Source: an uncultured Eubacteriales bacterium (lineage in GTDB: Bacteria > Bacillota > Clostridia > Christensenellales > Borkfalkiaceae). Taken from it: a stretch of DNA of 5,310 nt. This document shows positions 1 through 5,153 of this stretch, in pieces. The position numbers and the translations under genes are program-made. The notes under the pieces were generated by a model, which was not told where the DNA came from, did no database searches, and saw only the letters and a list, made by a program, of their open reading frames with translations. The stretch lies in NCBI GenBank assembly GCA_958405585.1, contig CATYEP010000140.1, positions 1-5,310 on the forward strand, read 5' to 3'. The first letter of the stretch is position 1, and each line of letters opens with the position of its first letter.

Positions 1-411
1 ACGAATATGGAAGGTGGGATTAATCACTATATTGATTTATATATTGATAAAGTGGATAATAACGAGCAAGCTAAGAACTATATTTATACTTATTTATATA
101 AATTAACGATAAGCAATATAAATACATATAAAATTTTATTAACGAAAGTTCAAACAGAATCTTTAAATCCATCTGAATTAGTGGTTGATTCTAAGGATTT
201 TTCGGAAGCGGCTATTAAAGTTATTCGCGGTTTTTTAGATTGGGAGAATGAAGAAAAAAATCGTGCAATTAGCGATATTGTAATAGTTGATTGCCTATTG
301 TTTGGGGGTATTGCTTTTATAGTGAAAAAATTTATGCGTAATCCCTTCAATAAAATAAAACGAAATAAATATAGAGAAAAGCTAATACAAGAATATCTAG
401 AGAATTTATAA
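1..411 (+). CDS. Hypothetical protein with one C-terminal membrane segment, possibly 5'-truncated
   Basis: I do not recognise this protein. The reading frame is open to the window edge. The first internal ATG is at 7, giving 134 residues, but only six bases precede it, so no ribosome binding site can be judged and the gene may start upstream. Residues 1-85 (from that ATG) look soluble, mostly helical, and rich in Ile, Asn, Lys and Tyr. Residues about 88-107 form one hydrophobic stretch (ISDIVIVDCLLFGGIAFIV) consistent with a transmembrane helix. A strongly basic tail follows (KK, R, K, KIKRNKYREK), so the positive-inside rule places the C-terminus in the cytoplasm. Base composition is far more AT-rich than in clpB (about 30% against nearly 50% G+C by eye), with many ATA and TTA codons, which hints at horizontal origin. 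No enzymatic or binding motif is visible. That it is coding is fairly sure; its function is unknown. Confidence 0.6.
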   Translation, partial: TNMEGGINHYIDLYIDKVDNNEQAKNYIYTYLYKLTISNINTYKILLTKVQTESLNPSELVVDSKDFSEAAIKVIRGFLDWENEEKNRAISDIVIVDCLLFGGIAFIVKKFMRNPFNKIKRNKYREKLIQEYLENL

Positions 412-454
412 TATTTTTTAATTGTTGATATTAATTTTGTTTTTTTAGTGCCAG

Positions 455-468
455 CCTTTTAATAAAGG
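455..468. repeat. AT-rich palindrome, copy 1 (CCTTT-TAAT-AAAGG)
   Basis: CCTTT at 455-459 and AAAGG at 464-468 form a perfect 5-bp inverted repeat around TAAT. A similar element lies at 627-641, and both are preceded by AG and followed by AT-rich sequence. They could be binding sites of a dimeric regulator, small hairpins, or chance in AT-rich DNA. The function is not known. Confidence 0.3.
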
Positions 469-543
469 GGAAACAAGATGTTTTATGGCGGATCTTTATT
501 TTAATTCTTTTTAGAGATGGATAGGAAGAGCGAGAACGGATAC

Positions 544-573
544 TTGACAAACTCGTTGCATATAGAATAAAAA
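544..573 (+). promoter_or_regulatory. Possible promoter upstream of the structured RNA (weak)
   Basis: A perfect -35 hexamer TTGACA is at 544-549. The nearest -10-like boxes are TAGAAT at 563-568 (spacer only 13) and TAAAAA at 568-573 (spacer 18, poor match). Neither combination is a good sigma-A promoter, so this is a weak candidate for the start of the transcript that ends at the 878-936 terminator. A second weak candidate is TAGAAT at 631-636, with TTGGGT at 606-611 (spacer 19). That second one would start the RNA near 643. Confidence 0.3.
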
Positions 574-626
574 TAAAAAGTTATTGAAAAATAGGAAAAT
601 TCTTATTGGGTGAAAACGATGGAAAG

Positions 627-641
627 CCTTTAGAATAAAGG
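627..641. repeat. AT-rich palindrome, copy 2 (CCTTTA-GAA-TAAAGG)
   Basis: CCTTTA at 627-632 and TAAAGG at 636-641 form a perfect 6-bp inverted repeat around GAA. It resembles the element at 455-468 and contains the possible -10 box TAGAAT (631-636). If that box is used, a protein bound to this palindrome would sit on the promoter of the structured RNA. This is an inference from position only. Confidence 0.3.
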
Positions 642-642
642 A

Positions 643-936
643 ATTGATGATTGCCCCCTGTTGGTTTCAAAGTTCATCTAAAAAACTTTGGAGGTTCAAA
701 ACTGGTTATTACTTTTAAACCGCGGGAAAGGGTGCATCTTGCGCCCTTTCTTCATGATTCGGACTTCGGTCATTTACGTTTTGGGAAACTCCTTTGCCTT
801 CGCATTTGAAAGTCCTCAACCTGCAACCCTTCTGCTCGGTTTAAAGGTAGCATTTTTATCCACTAAACCCATGTGATACACCTATTGCAATCCGAACCAC
901 CTATGGTTGGACAGCAATAGGTGTTTTTCTGTTTTT
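643..936 (+). ncRNA. Candidate structured non-coding RNA, family not identified
   Basis: The region has no credible protein but a strong fold ending in an intrinsic terminator. Visible helices: (1) 665-674 with 684-693, a 9-base loop, core CAAAGTT/AACTTTG; (2) long-range helix 709-722 with 837-850, 14 bp including G-U pairs, core TTTAAACCG/CGGTTTAAA perfect; (3) inside it, hairpin 726-735 with 741-750, ten consecutive pairs and an AUCUU loop; (4) GAC-UUCG-GUC at 762-771, a canonical cUUCGg tetraloop; (5) 792-797 with 802-812, CUUUGC-CUUC-GC then AAAG, with a five-base bulge. GGTT (704-707) can also pair with AACC (866-869). The 3' end is the terminator at 878-936. The 5' end is uncertain, anywhere from about 575 to 695. 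I see no hallmarks of tmRNA, RNase P RNA, SRP RNA, 6S RNA, a T-box or common riboswitches, and no plus-strand gene follows for it to control. The raiA motif, a multi-stem clostridial RNA of about 200 nt, is one family worth testing; I could not confirm it. Confidence 0.6.
878..936 (+). terminator. Strong rho-independent terminator of the structured RNA
   Basis: An 11-bp stem (878-888 with 914-924, core CACCTATTGC/GCAATAGGTG) continues after a 2x2 internal loop into a second helix. That helix is 891-899 with 904-911, with one bulged G and a CCUA loop. The stem runs into TTTTTCTGTTTTT (924-936). The complementary strand lacks a T-tract after the hairpin, so it acts on plus-strand transcripts. 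Confidence 0.9.
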
Positions 937-1069
937 GCAATAAAACGATAAAAATAGTATTCATCATCAATAGTGACAGAGGCAGCATTTTTATTTTAAT
1001 AAATCATATTTTGTGATTATTAAGCAGCGTTTCGTATTATAATATAATTTGATCCAACAGTTTGATGAT

Positions 1070-1107
1070 TAAAATTAAAAAAGTAAGGGAGACGTCTTTT
1101 GTCTCTC
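1070..1107 (-). terminator. Second (distal) terminator of the RHH-clpB operon
   Basis: Bases 1087-1093 (GGGAGAC) pair with 1101-1107 (GTCTCTC) in a 7-bp stem with one G-U pair and a 7-base loop. On the minus strand the hairpin is followed by TTACTTTTTTAATTTT. The T-tract appears on this strand only. It lies about 84 bases past the clpB stop and backs up the stronger terminator at 1121-1165. Confidence 0.5.
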
Positions 1108-1120
1108 GCGGAAGAATTTT

Positions 1121-1165
1121 ACAAGGAAAAAGAGGAGAGCGGACAAAATAGATTTATCCGCTCTC
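1121..1165 (-). terminator. Rho-independent terminator of the RHH-clpB operon
   Basis: A perfect 9-bp inverted repeat, GAGAGCGGA (1135-1143) and TCCGCTCTC (1157-1165), is followed on the minus strand by CTCTTTTTCCTT. The stem begins 25 bases past the clpB stop codon. The plus strand has no T-run after the hairpin, so it serves the minus-strand operon. Confidence 0.85.
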
Positions 1166-1190
1166 GGTTTGATTACAAATTCTTGTGGGT

Positions 1191-3785
1191 TTATTTGATT
1201 TTTACGGTAAAATCGCCGTTGCATGCACCGATTTCAATTGTATTGCCGGGTTGCAGGTCGTTGGCGATTATTGTCTTTGCGATCAGCGTTTCAACTTTGC
1301 TCTGCAGATACCGCTTCAACGGACGTGCGCCGTAGACAGGATCATAGCCGTTTTCTATGATCAAGTCTTTTGCCAAAGGCGTGATTTCAAGTTTCAGCTG
1401 TTTGTCTTCCAGACGTGCCGCAAGATCTTTGATCAAGAGATCGATGATCTTTGTAATATTATCCCTGGTGAGAGGTTTGTAGTAAACGATTTCATCCAGT
1501 CTGTTCAAAAATTCCGGACGGAAGCTCTGTTTCAGTAATTGAGAAACTTTGTCTTTCGCGTCTTCCGAAATTTCGCCGTTCTCATCGATGCCGTCCAAAA
1601 GGTAAGAAGAGCCTAAATTGGAAGTCAGGATGATGATGGTATTTTTAAAGTCTACCGTTCTGCCTTGCGAATCGGTAATGCGCCCGTCGTCGAGTACCTG
1701 AAGGAGAATGTTGAACACATCGGGATGTGCTTTTTCGATTTCATCGAACAAAACGACGGAATAAGGTTTTCTGCGTACGGCTTCGGTGAGCTGACCGCCT
1801 TCATCATAGCCGACATATCCCGGAGGCGCGCCGATCAGACGGGAAACAGAAAATTTTTCCATGTACTCCGTCATATCGATGCGTACGAGGTTGTGTTCAT
1901 CGTCGAAGAGACTCTCAGCCAAAGCTTTTGCAAGTTCCGTCTTGCCGACGCCGGTAGGGCCAAGGAACAGGAACGAGCCGATCGGTCTGTTCGGGTCTGC
2001 AATGCCAGCGCGGGAACGGATGATCGCTTCTGTCACTTTGGTTACGGCTTCATCCTGTCCGATCACTCTCTTATGGAGAATATCGTCGAGGTGTAAAATC
2101 TTTTCTCGTTCGCCTTCCATAAGTTTTGACAGAGGAATACCCGTCCAACGCGACACGACGCGGGCGATCTCTTCTTCGGTGACCGTATCGCGAAGCAACG
2201 TATGTTTGGAATTGGTTCCGTCTTTTTGTGCGGCTTCCAGTTTTTTCTGCAATTCAGGCAAACGGCTGTATTTCAGTTTTGCAGCGCGCTCGTAATCGCC
2301 GATGCGCTGTGCCGCTTCGATTTCGCCGTTGACTTTTTCAATTTCGGCTTTGGTATCGGAGACGACATGAATGCTTGCTTTTTCGTTGTTCCATTGTGCC
2401 TTCATGGCATTGAATTTATCGCGCAATTCGGCAAGTTCTTTCTGAATGACGTTGAGCCGTTCTTTGGACAGACTGTCCGTTTCCTTTTTCAACGCCATTT
2501 CCTCGATTTCCAGTTGCATGATCTTGCGGGCGATGTCGTCCATTTCGGTCGGCATGGAGTCTATCTCCGTACGGATGGTCGCACACGCTTCATCCACAAG
2601 GTCGATTGCCTTATCCGGCAGGAAACGGTCGGAAATATAACGGTGCGAAAGGGTAGCTGCTGCGATCAAAGCCTGGTCGTGGATCTGAACGCCGTGGAAT
2701 ACTTCATAACGCTCTTTCAATCCGCGCAGGATCGAAATGGTATCTTCGACAGTCGGTTCGTCGACCATGACGGGCTGGAATCTGCGTTCGAGCGCGGCAT
2801 CTTTTTCGATATATTTTCTGTATTCATCCAGTGTCGTTGCGCCGATGCAATGCAGTTCGCCGCGGGCGAGCATAGGTTTGAGCAGGTTGCCTGCGTCCAT
2901 GGCACCATCCGATTTGCCTGCTCCGACGATCGTATGCAATTCGTCGATGAACAGCAAAATCTTGCCTTCGCTCTTTTTGATCTCGTTGAGAACGGCTTTT
3001 AAACGTTCTTCGAATTCACCGCGGAATTTTGCGCCGGCAATGAGCGCGCCCATATCCAGTGCAAAAATAGTTTTATTTTTCAGTCCTTCCGGCACGTCGC
3101 CTCGTACAATACGCTGTGCAAGACCTTCCGCGATGGCTGTTTTGCCGACGCCGGGCTCACCGATCAGGACAGGGTTGTTTTTGGATTTACGGGAAAGAAT
3201 GCGGATGACGTTACGGATTTCGTTATCACGGCCGATGACAGGGTCGAGTTTCTGATCCTTCGCGCGCTGTACGAGGTCAAACCCGTATTTTGAAAGCGCG
3301 TCGTAGGTATTTTCGGGTTCGTCGCTGGTAACGCGGTCGGTCTTGACTTTTTTCAGTTCCGTAAGGAAACTTTCTTTGGTAATACCGAGGGAACGGAAAA
3401 TATTTTTGATTTCATCCGTTGCGTAGTCGAAGATGGCAAGCATGACGTGTTCGACAGACACGTATTCATCCCGCATGGAATTTGCGAGGCGTTCCGCCTC
3501 ATTGAAAATTTTATCGGTAACGGGAGAGATATAAATTTTATCAGGTTCTCTGCCGCTCCCGCTGACCGCAGGGATCTTACCGATGGCTGAATCGAGCAGG
3601 GCAAGCAGATTATCCGTATCTTTGCCCATTTTTTTCAGAAGCTGGGGGATCAGTCCGCCTTCCTGGTCGACCAAGGCGTACAGCAAGTGTTCGGGCATGA
3701 TCTGCATATTTTGATTTTCAATGGCAATACTCTGTGCGGCGTTTACCGCTTCCAGTGCCTTTTTTGTAAATTTTTGAGCGTTCAT
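1191..3785 (-). CDS. clpB: ATP-dependent chaperone ClpB (Hsp100 disaggregase)
   Basis: ClpB is a cytoplasmic AAA+ hexamer that threads aggregated proteins through its central pore and works with DnaK/DnaJ/GrpE. The protein has 864 residues, normal for the family. From the ATG at 3785: the N-domain with its two Clp_N repeats is 1 to about 150. NBD1 has Walker A GEPGVGKT 209-216 (Lys215), Walker B ending Asp281-Glu282, and arginine fingers 334/335. The coiled-coil middle domain is about 405-525, including the ClpB-typical GDYERAAKLKYSRLPELQ. The SRWTGIP linker is at 545-551. NBD2 has Walker A GPTGVGKT 609-616 (Lys615), Walker B Asp681-Glu682, pore loop GYVGYDEGG with Tyr657, Arg756, and sensor-2 GAR 819-821. 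The NBD1 pore loop reads GAKFRGEFE, with Phe254 where Tyr is usual; this is conservative. The long middle domain argues for ClpB over ClpC or ClpA. An in-frame GTG at 3794 would add three residues but lies in the Shine-Dalgarno. It is the second gene of an operon, 19 bases after the RHH gene. No frameshift or missing catalytic residue is seen. Confidence 0.98.
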   Translation of the reverse strand: MNAQKFTKKALEAVNAAQSIAIENQNMQIMPEHLLYALVDQEGGLIPQLLKKMGKDTDNLLALLDSAIGKIPAVSGSGREPDKIYISPVTDKIFNEAERLANSMRDEYVSVEHVMLAIFDYATDEIKNIFRSLGITKESFLTELKKVKTDRVTSDEPENTYDALSKYGFDLVQRAKDQKLDPVIGRDNEIRNVIRILSRKSKNNPVLIGEPGVGKTAIAEGLAQRIVRGDVPEGLKNKTIFALDMGALIAGAKFRGEFEERLKAVLNEIKKSEGKILLFIDELHTIVGAGKSDGAMDAGNLLKPMLARGELHCIGATTLDEYRKYIEKDAALERRFQPVMVDEPTVEDTISILRGLKERYEVFHGVQIHDQALIAAATLSHRYISDRFLPDKAIDLVDEACATIRTEIDSMPTEMDDIARKIMQLEIEEMALKKETDSLSKERLNVIQKELAELRDKFNAMKAQWNNEKASIHVVSDTKAEIEKVNGEIEAAQRIGDYERAAKLKYSRLPELQKKLEAAQKDGTNSKHTLLRDTVTEEEIARVVSRWTGIPLSKLMEGEREKILHLDDILHKRVIGQDEAVTKVTEAIIRSRAGIADPNRPIGSFLFLGPTGVGKTELAKALAESLFDDEHNLVRIDMTEYMEKFSVSRLIGAPPGYVGYDEGGQLTEAVRRKPYSVVLFDEIEKAHPDVFNILLQVLDDGRITDSQGRTVDFKNTIIILTSNLGSSYLLDGIDENGEISEDAKDKVSQLLKQSFRPEFLNRLDEIVYYKPLTRDNITKIIDLLIKDLAARLEDKQLKLEITPLAKDLIIENGYDPVYGARPLKRYLQSKVETLIAKTIIANDLQPGNTIEIGACNGDFTVKIK

Positions 3786-3790
3786 AAATT

Positions 3791-3800
3791 TCACCTCCTT
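3791..3800 (-). promoter_or_regulatory. Ribosome binding site that fixes the clpB start
   Basis: On the minus strand this reads AAGGAGGTGA, fully complementary to the 3' end of 16S rRNA. The AAGGAGG core ends 8 bases before the ATG at 3785, which is ideal spacing. The in-frame GTG at 3794-3792 overlaps the site and therefore cannot use it, so ATG 3785 is the better start. Confidence 0.9.
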
Positions 3801-3804
3801 GCGG

Positions 3805-4461
3805 TCAAATCAACTGTACTCCGCTGTTTAAATATTGGAGATACCGTTTTTCGATTTCTTCCGTGGAATCATAAATTCCGGATAAATAATTTTTCAGCAT
3901 TTCATCAAATGTAGAAATATAATGGCTGATCGCGTTTCCGATCTGTTCTTCCGTATAATCGGAATCGTTCGGAACGGCGAAAGTCCGCAGGAATCTGCCG
4001 TTTTCCATCCCGTATTCGATCGCATCTTTTGAGAAAAACTGACGGATATAAATGTTTTCCAACTGCATCCATATTTTAAAGAAACGGGTCAGTTCTACGA
4101 GAAGTTCTGACGATGTCGTACGGAATATGATTTTAAGTTGTCCGATCGTCTGAGACGGTGTTCGGTACATCTCAACCTCATATCGGATGGTGGGCCTGTA
4201 ATGGTATTTCAAGGAACTCTTTATGCTCATCGTCATATCATTCGGCTGCGAATACAGCAGGTATCCGTTCTGCTTCCCGATAAAGTTTTCGATTATTTCA
4301 AAAATATTTTGCACATGCTTTTCCGGAGTCGTCAATGAAACGTATTCCGCTAAAACCTGGTTGACCAAATTGGAACGGTTTGTCCCTTTTTCGTCCGCCA
4401 GACGGTCTATTTCATGAATAACATCTTCTGCCAGCATCAAACTGTACATATTCTTTTTCAT
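3805..4461 (-). CDS. Ribbon-helix-helix domain protein, putative regulator encoded with clpB
   Basis: The 218-residue protein opens with a ribbon-helix-helix (CopG/Arc-like) pattern. Residues 4-12 are a short strand (NMYSLMLAE). Residues 11-25 are a first helix (DVIHEIDRLADEKG), then a turn at Thr27-Asn28-Arg29-Ser30, then a second helix to about residue 42 (NLVNQVLAEYV). Such domains bind DNA as dimers through the strand pair. Residues 45-218 are an alpha/beta region I do not recognise. It holds a Tyr-rich part (85-100), a strand-helix part (TIGQLKIIFRTTSSELLVELTRFFKIW) and a helical C-terminus. No signal peptide or membrane segment is seen, so it is probably cytoplasmic. The start is well supported: AAAGGAGG (4470-4477) lies 8 bases before the ATG, and a strong promoter is about 25 bases further up. 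The stop is 19 bases before the clpB ATG and no terminator lies between, so the two are co-transcribed. By inference it senses something through its C-terminal domain and controls its own operon. An antitoxin role is less likely, as no toxin-sized partner is adjacent. Confidence 0.85.
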   Translation of the reverse strand: MKKNMYSLMLAEDVIHEIDRLADEKGTNRSNLVNQVLAEYVSLTTPEKHVQNIFEIIENFIGKQNGYLLYSQPNDMTMSIKSSLKYHYRPTIRYEVEMYRTPSQTIGQLKIIFRTTSSELLVELTRFFKIWMQLENIYIRQFFSKDAIEYGMENGRFLRTFAVPNDSDYTEEQIGNAISHYISTFDEMLKNYLSGIYDSTEEIEKRYLQYLNSGVQLI

Positions 4462-4469
4462 GCGGTTTT

Positions 4470-4477
4470 CCTCCTTT
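4470..4477 (-). promoter_or_regulatory. Ribosome binding site of the RHH gene
   Basis: On the minus strand this reads AAAGGAGG and ends 8 bases before the ATG at 4461. The strong match and good spacing support that start codon. Confidence 0.85.
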
Positions 4478-4492
4478 ACAACGTTTGCCTAT

Positions 4493-4520
4493 ATTATATA
4501 CTCTTTTTTAAATTTGTCAA
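4493..4520 (-). promoter_or_regulatory. Sigma-A promoter of the RHH-clpB operon
   Basis: Read on the minus strand, TTGACA (4520-4515) and TATAAT (4498-4493) are both perfect consensus hexamers, separated by 16 bases. Transcription should start near 4486, giving a leader of about 25 bases. The DNA upstream of the -35 box (4521-4560) is almost pure A/T, like an UP element. I see neither a CIRCE element (HrcA) nor a tandem GGTCAAA operator (CtsR) here, although both are common at stress-chaperone genes in this phylum. Confidence 0.88.
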
Positions 4521-4523
4521 CAG

Positions 4524-4542
4524 TTTTATATAAAAATATTTT
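4524..4542. promoter_or_regulatory. Overlapping AT palindromes between the divergent promoters
   Basis: TTTTATATAAAA (4524-4535) is a perfect 12-bp palindrome. It overlaps the palindrome AAAATATTTT (4533-4542). Both lie directly upstream of the -35 box of the RHH-clpB operon and 20-38 bases upstream of that of the divergent gene. They may be an operator for the RHH dimer, a pair of UP elements, or chance in an A/T-only stretch. No evidence here decides between these. Confidence 0.3.
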
Positions 4543-4561
4543 CAAAATTATATTTTTTTTG

Positions 4562-4590
4562 TTGCAAGGGAGAATGATATCTGCTATAAT
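4562..4590 (+). promoter_or_regulatory. Extended -10 promoter of the 139-residue protein gene
   Basis: TTGCAA (4562-4567) and TATAAT (4585-4590) are separated by 17 bases, and TGC precedes the -10 box (4582-4584), making an extended -10 element. Transcription should start around 4597, so the leader is only about 18 bases. The promoter diverges from that of the RHH-clpB operon; the two -35 boxes are 41 bases apart. Confidence 0.85.
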
Positions 4591-4597
4591 GAAGAAA

Positions 4598-4604
4598 AGA
4601 GGAG
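4598..4604 (+). promoter_or_regulatory. Ribosome binding site that decides the start at 4615
   Basis: AGAGGAG at 4598-4604 lies 10 bases before the ATG at 4615 but only one base before the in-frame ATG at 4606. The first ATG is therefore too close to be used, and the second is preferred. The site sits at the very 5' end of the predicted transcript. Confidence 0.75.
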
Positions 4605-4614
4605 AATGAATGCC

Positions 4615-5034
4615 ATGTCGGAAATAGTAAAAGTCATAGAAGAAGCGAAGGAGGCCGTCGTATACAAAGAAGGTTGTATGTATACGTTCGGGAAAGGTAC
4701 GGATGAATTTAAGAGCATTGTGGGCAGCTGGGAAGTGATGACGGAAAAAGCCTTTCAGATGCCGGCATTCGGGGTCAGTATCGATGAACATACGCGGGCA
4801 GAAATGAAAAAAGGGGTATGGATCGAATTTGTATTCGGGGAGGAGCATGTTGATCAGGGGATGCCTTTTGAAAAATTGCTGATCTGCTGTCAAAAAGACT
4901 TTCGCGGTTTTAATCTCGTACGGTATTGGGACGGGAAGTATTTTGGCAGATGTTTTTATCTGGATCTTCGTGAAAAGTCGATGCAGGAATTTTGCGGCTG
5001 TCTTGAAAAGGTTATCCGAAACAATGCTGAATGA
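4615..5034 (+). CDS. Hypothetical protein, 139 residues, soluble
   Basis: I do not recognise a named family. The protein has no signal peptide or membrane helix and should be cytoplasmic. It begins with an amphipathic helix (residues 2-17, SEIVKVIEEAKEAVVY). An alpha/beta body follows with strand-like stretches: GVWIEFVFGEE (67-77), EKLLICCQ (86-93), GFNLVRYWDGKYFGRCFYLDL (98-118, an aromatic-rich hairpin). It ends in a C-terminal helix (121-136). Six cysteines (21, 91, 92, 113, 127, 129) are present but not in a clear metal-binding pattern. ATG 4615 is chosen over the in-frame ATG 4606 because of ribosome binding site spacing. A strong promoter upstream and a terminator downstream mark it as a real single-gene transcription unit, and base composition matches clpB. 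It is divergent to the RHH-clpB operon, so it may share control, but no functional link can be shown. Confidence 0.82.
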   Translation: MSEIVKVIEEAKEAVVYKEGCMYTFGKGTDEFKSIVGSWEVMTEKAFQMPAFGVSIDEHTRAEMKKGVWIEFVFGEEHVDQGMPFEKLLICCQKDFRGFNLVRYWDGKYFGRCFYLDLREKSMQEFCGCLEKVIRNNAE

Positions 5035-5115
5035 TTTTGGTTACGATTTGATCTGACGGAATGCGGATTTTTCGGTGGAAAGCGAGAGGGCGCGGCGGAG
5101 CTAAAATTAATCACG

Positions 5116-5153
5116 CCGCCCCCCCACGGGAGAAGGGGGTGGAATGTTTTTTT
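5116..5153 (+). terminator. Rho-independent terminator after the 139-residue protein gene
   Basis: Bases 5116-5123 (CCGCCCCC) pair with 5135-5142 (GGGGGTGG) in an 8-bp stem with one G-U pair, followed by AATG and seven Ts (5147-5153). An alternative upstream hairpin, 5088-5097 with 5114-5122 (core GCGGCG/CGCCGC, one bulged C, 16-base loop), competes for the same Cs. The exact base count in the C and G runs may be unreliable, because the neighbouring contig end looks error-prone. Confidence 0.6.

Noticed and set aside
714..750. ACCGCGG plus a GGGTGC hairpin, resembling a T-box antiterminator
   Set aside because: The T-box signature needs AGGGTGGNACCGCG in that order, which is absent. No tRNA synthetase or amino-acid gene follows; clpB lies on the opposite strand.
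688..876. 62-residue open frame starting with TTG
   Set aside because: It has no ribosome binding site before the start, lies wholly inside the structured RNA, and ends just before the RNA terminator. The RNA helices explain the sequence better.
644..1070. TTGATGATT repeated at 644-652 and 1062-1070, flanking the structured RNA
   Set aside because: The repeat is only 9 bp, in AT-rich DNA, with no recombinase or element-end structure nearby. It is likely chance.
1099..1335. 78-residue frame starting with TTG, with AAGGGAG seven bases upstream and TATTAT/TATAAT boxes near 1035-1043
   Set aside because: It runs through both clpB terminators and then antisense into the clpB coding end, and the product shows no domain. 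The promoter and ribosome binding site resemblance is probably chance in AT-rich DNA.
1191..3255. Several long plus-strand frames opposite clpB (for example 2202-3002 and 2737-3255)
   Set aside because: They are antisense shadows of clpB with low-complexity, domain-free products and no ribosome binding sites.
3803..3809. GGTCAAA, a CtsR-type half-site just upstream of clpB
   Set aside because: Only one heptamer is present, with no second copy at the required spacing. It overlaps the stop codon of the RHH gene and is not at a promoter.
4489..4893. 134-residue minus-strand frame opposite the 4615-5034 gene
   Set aside because: It covers the operon promoter and lies antisense to a better-supported gene. 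It has no ribosome binding site and a biased His/Phe composition typical of a shadow frame.
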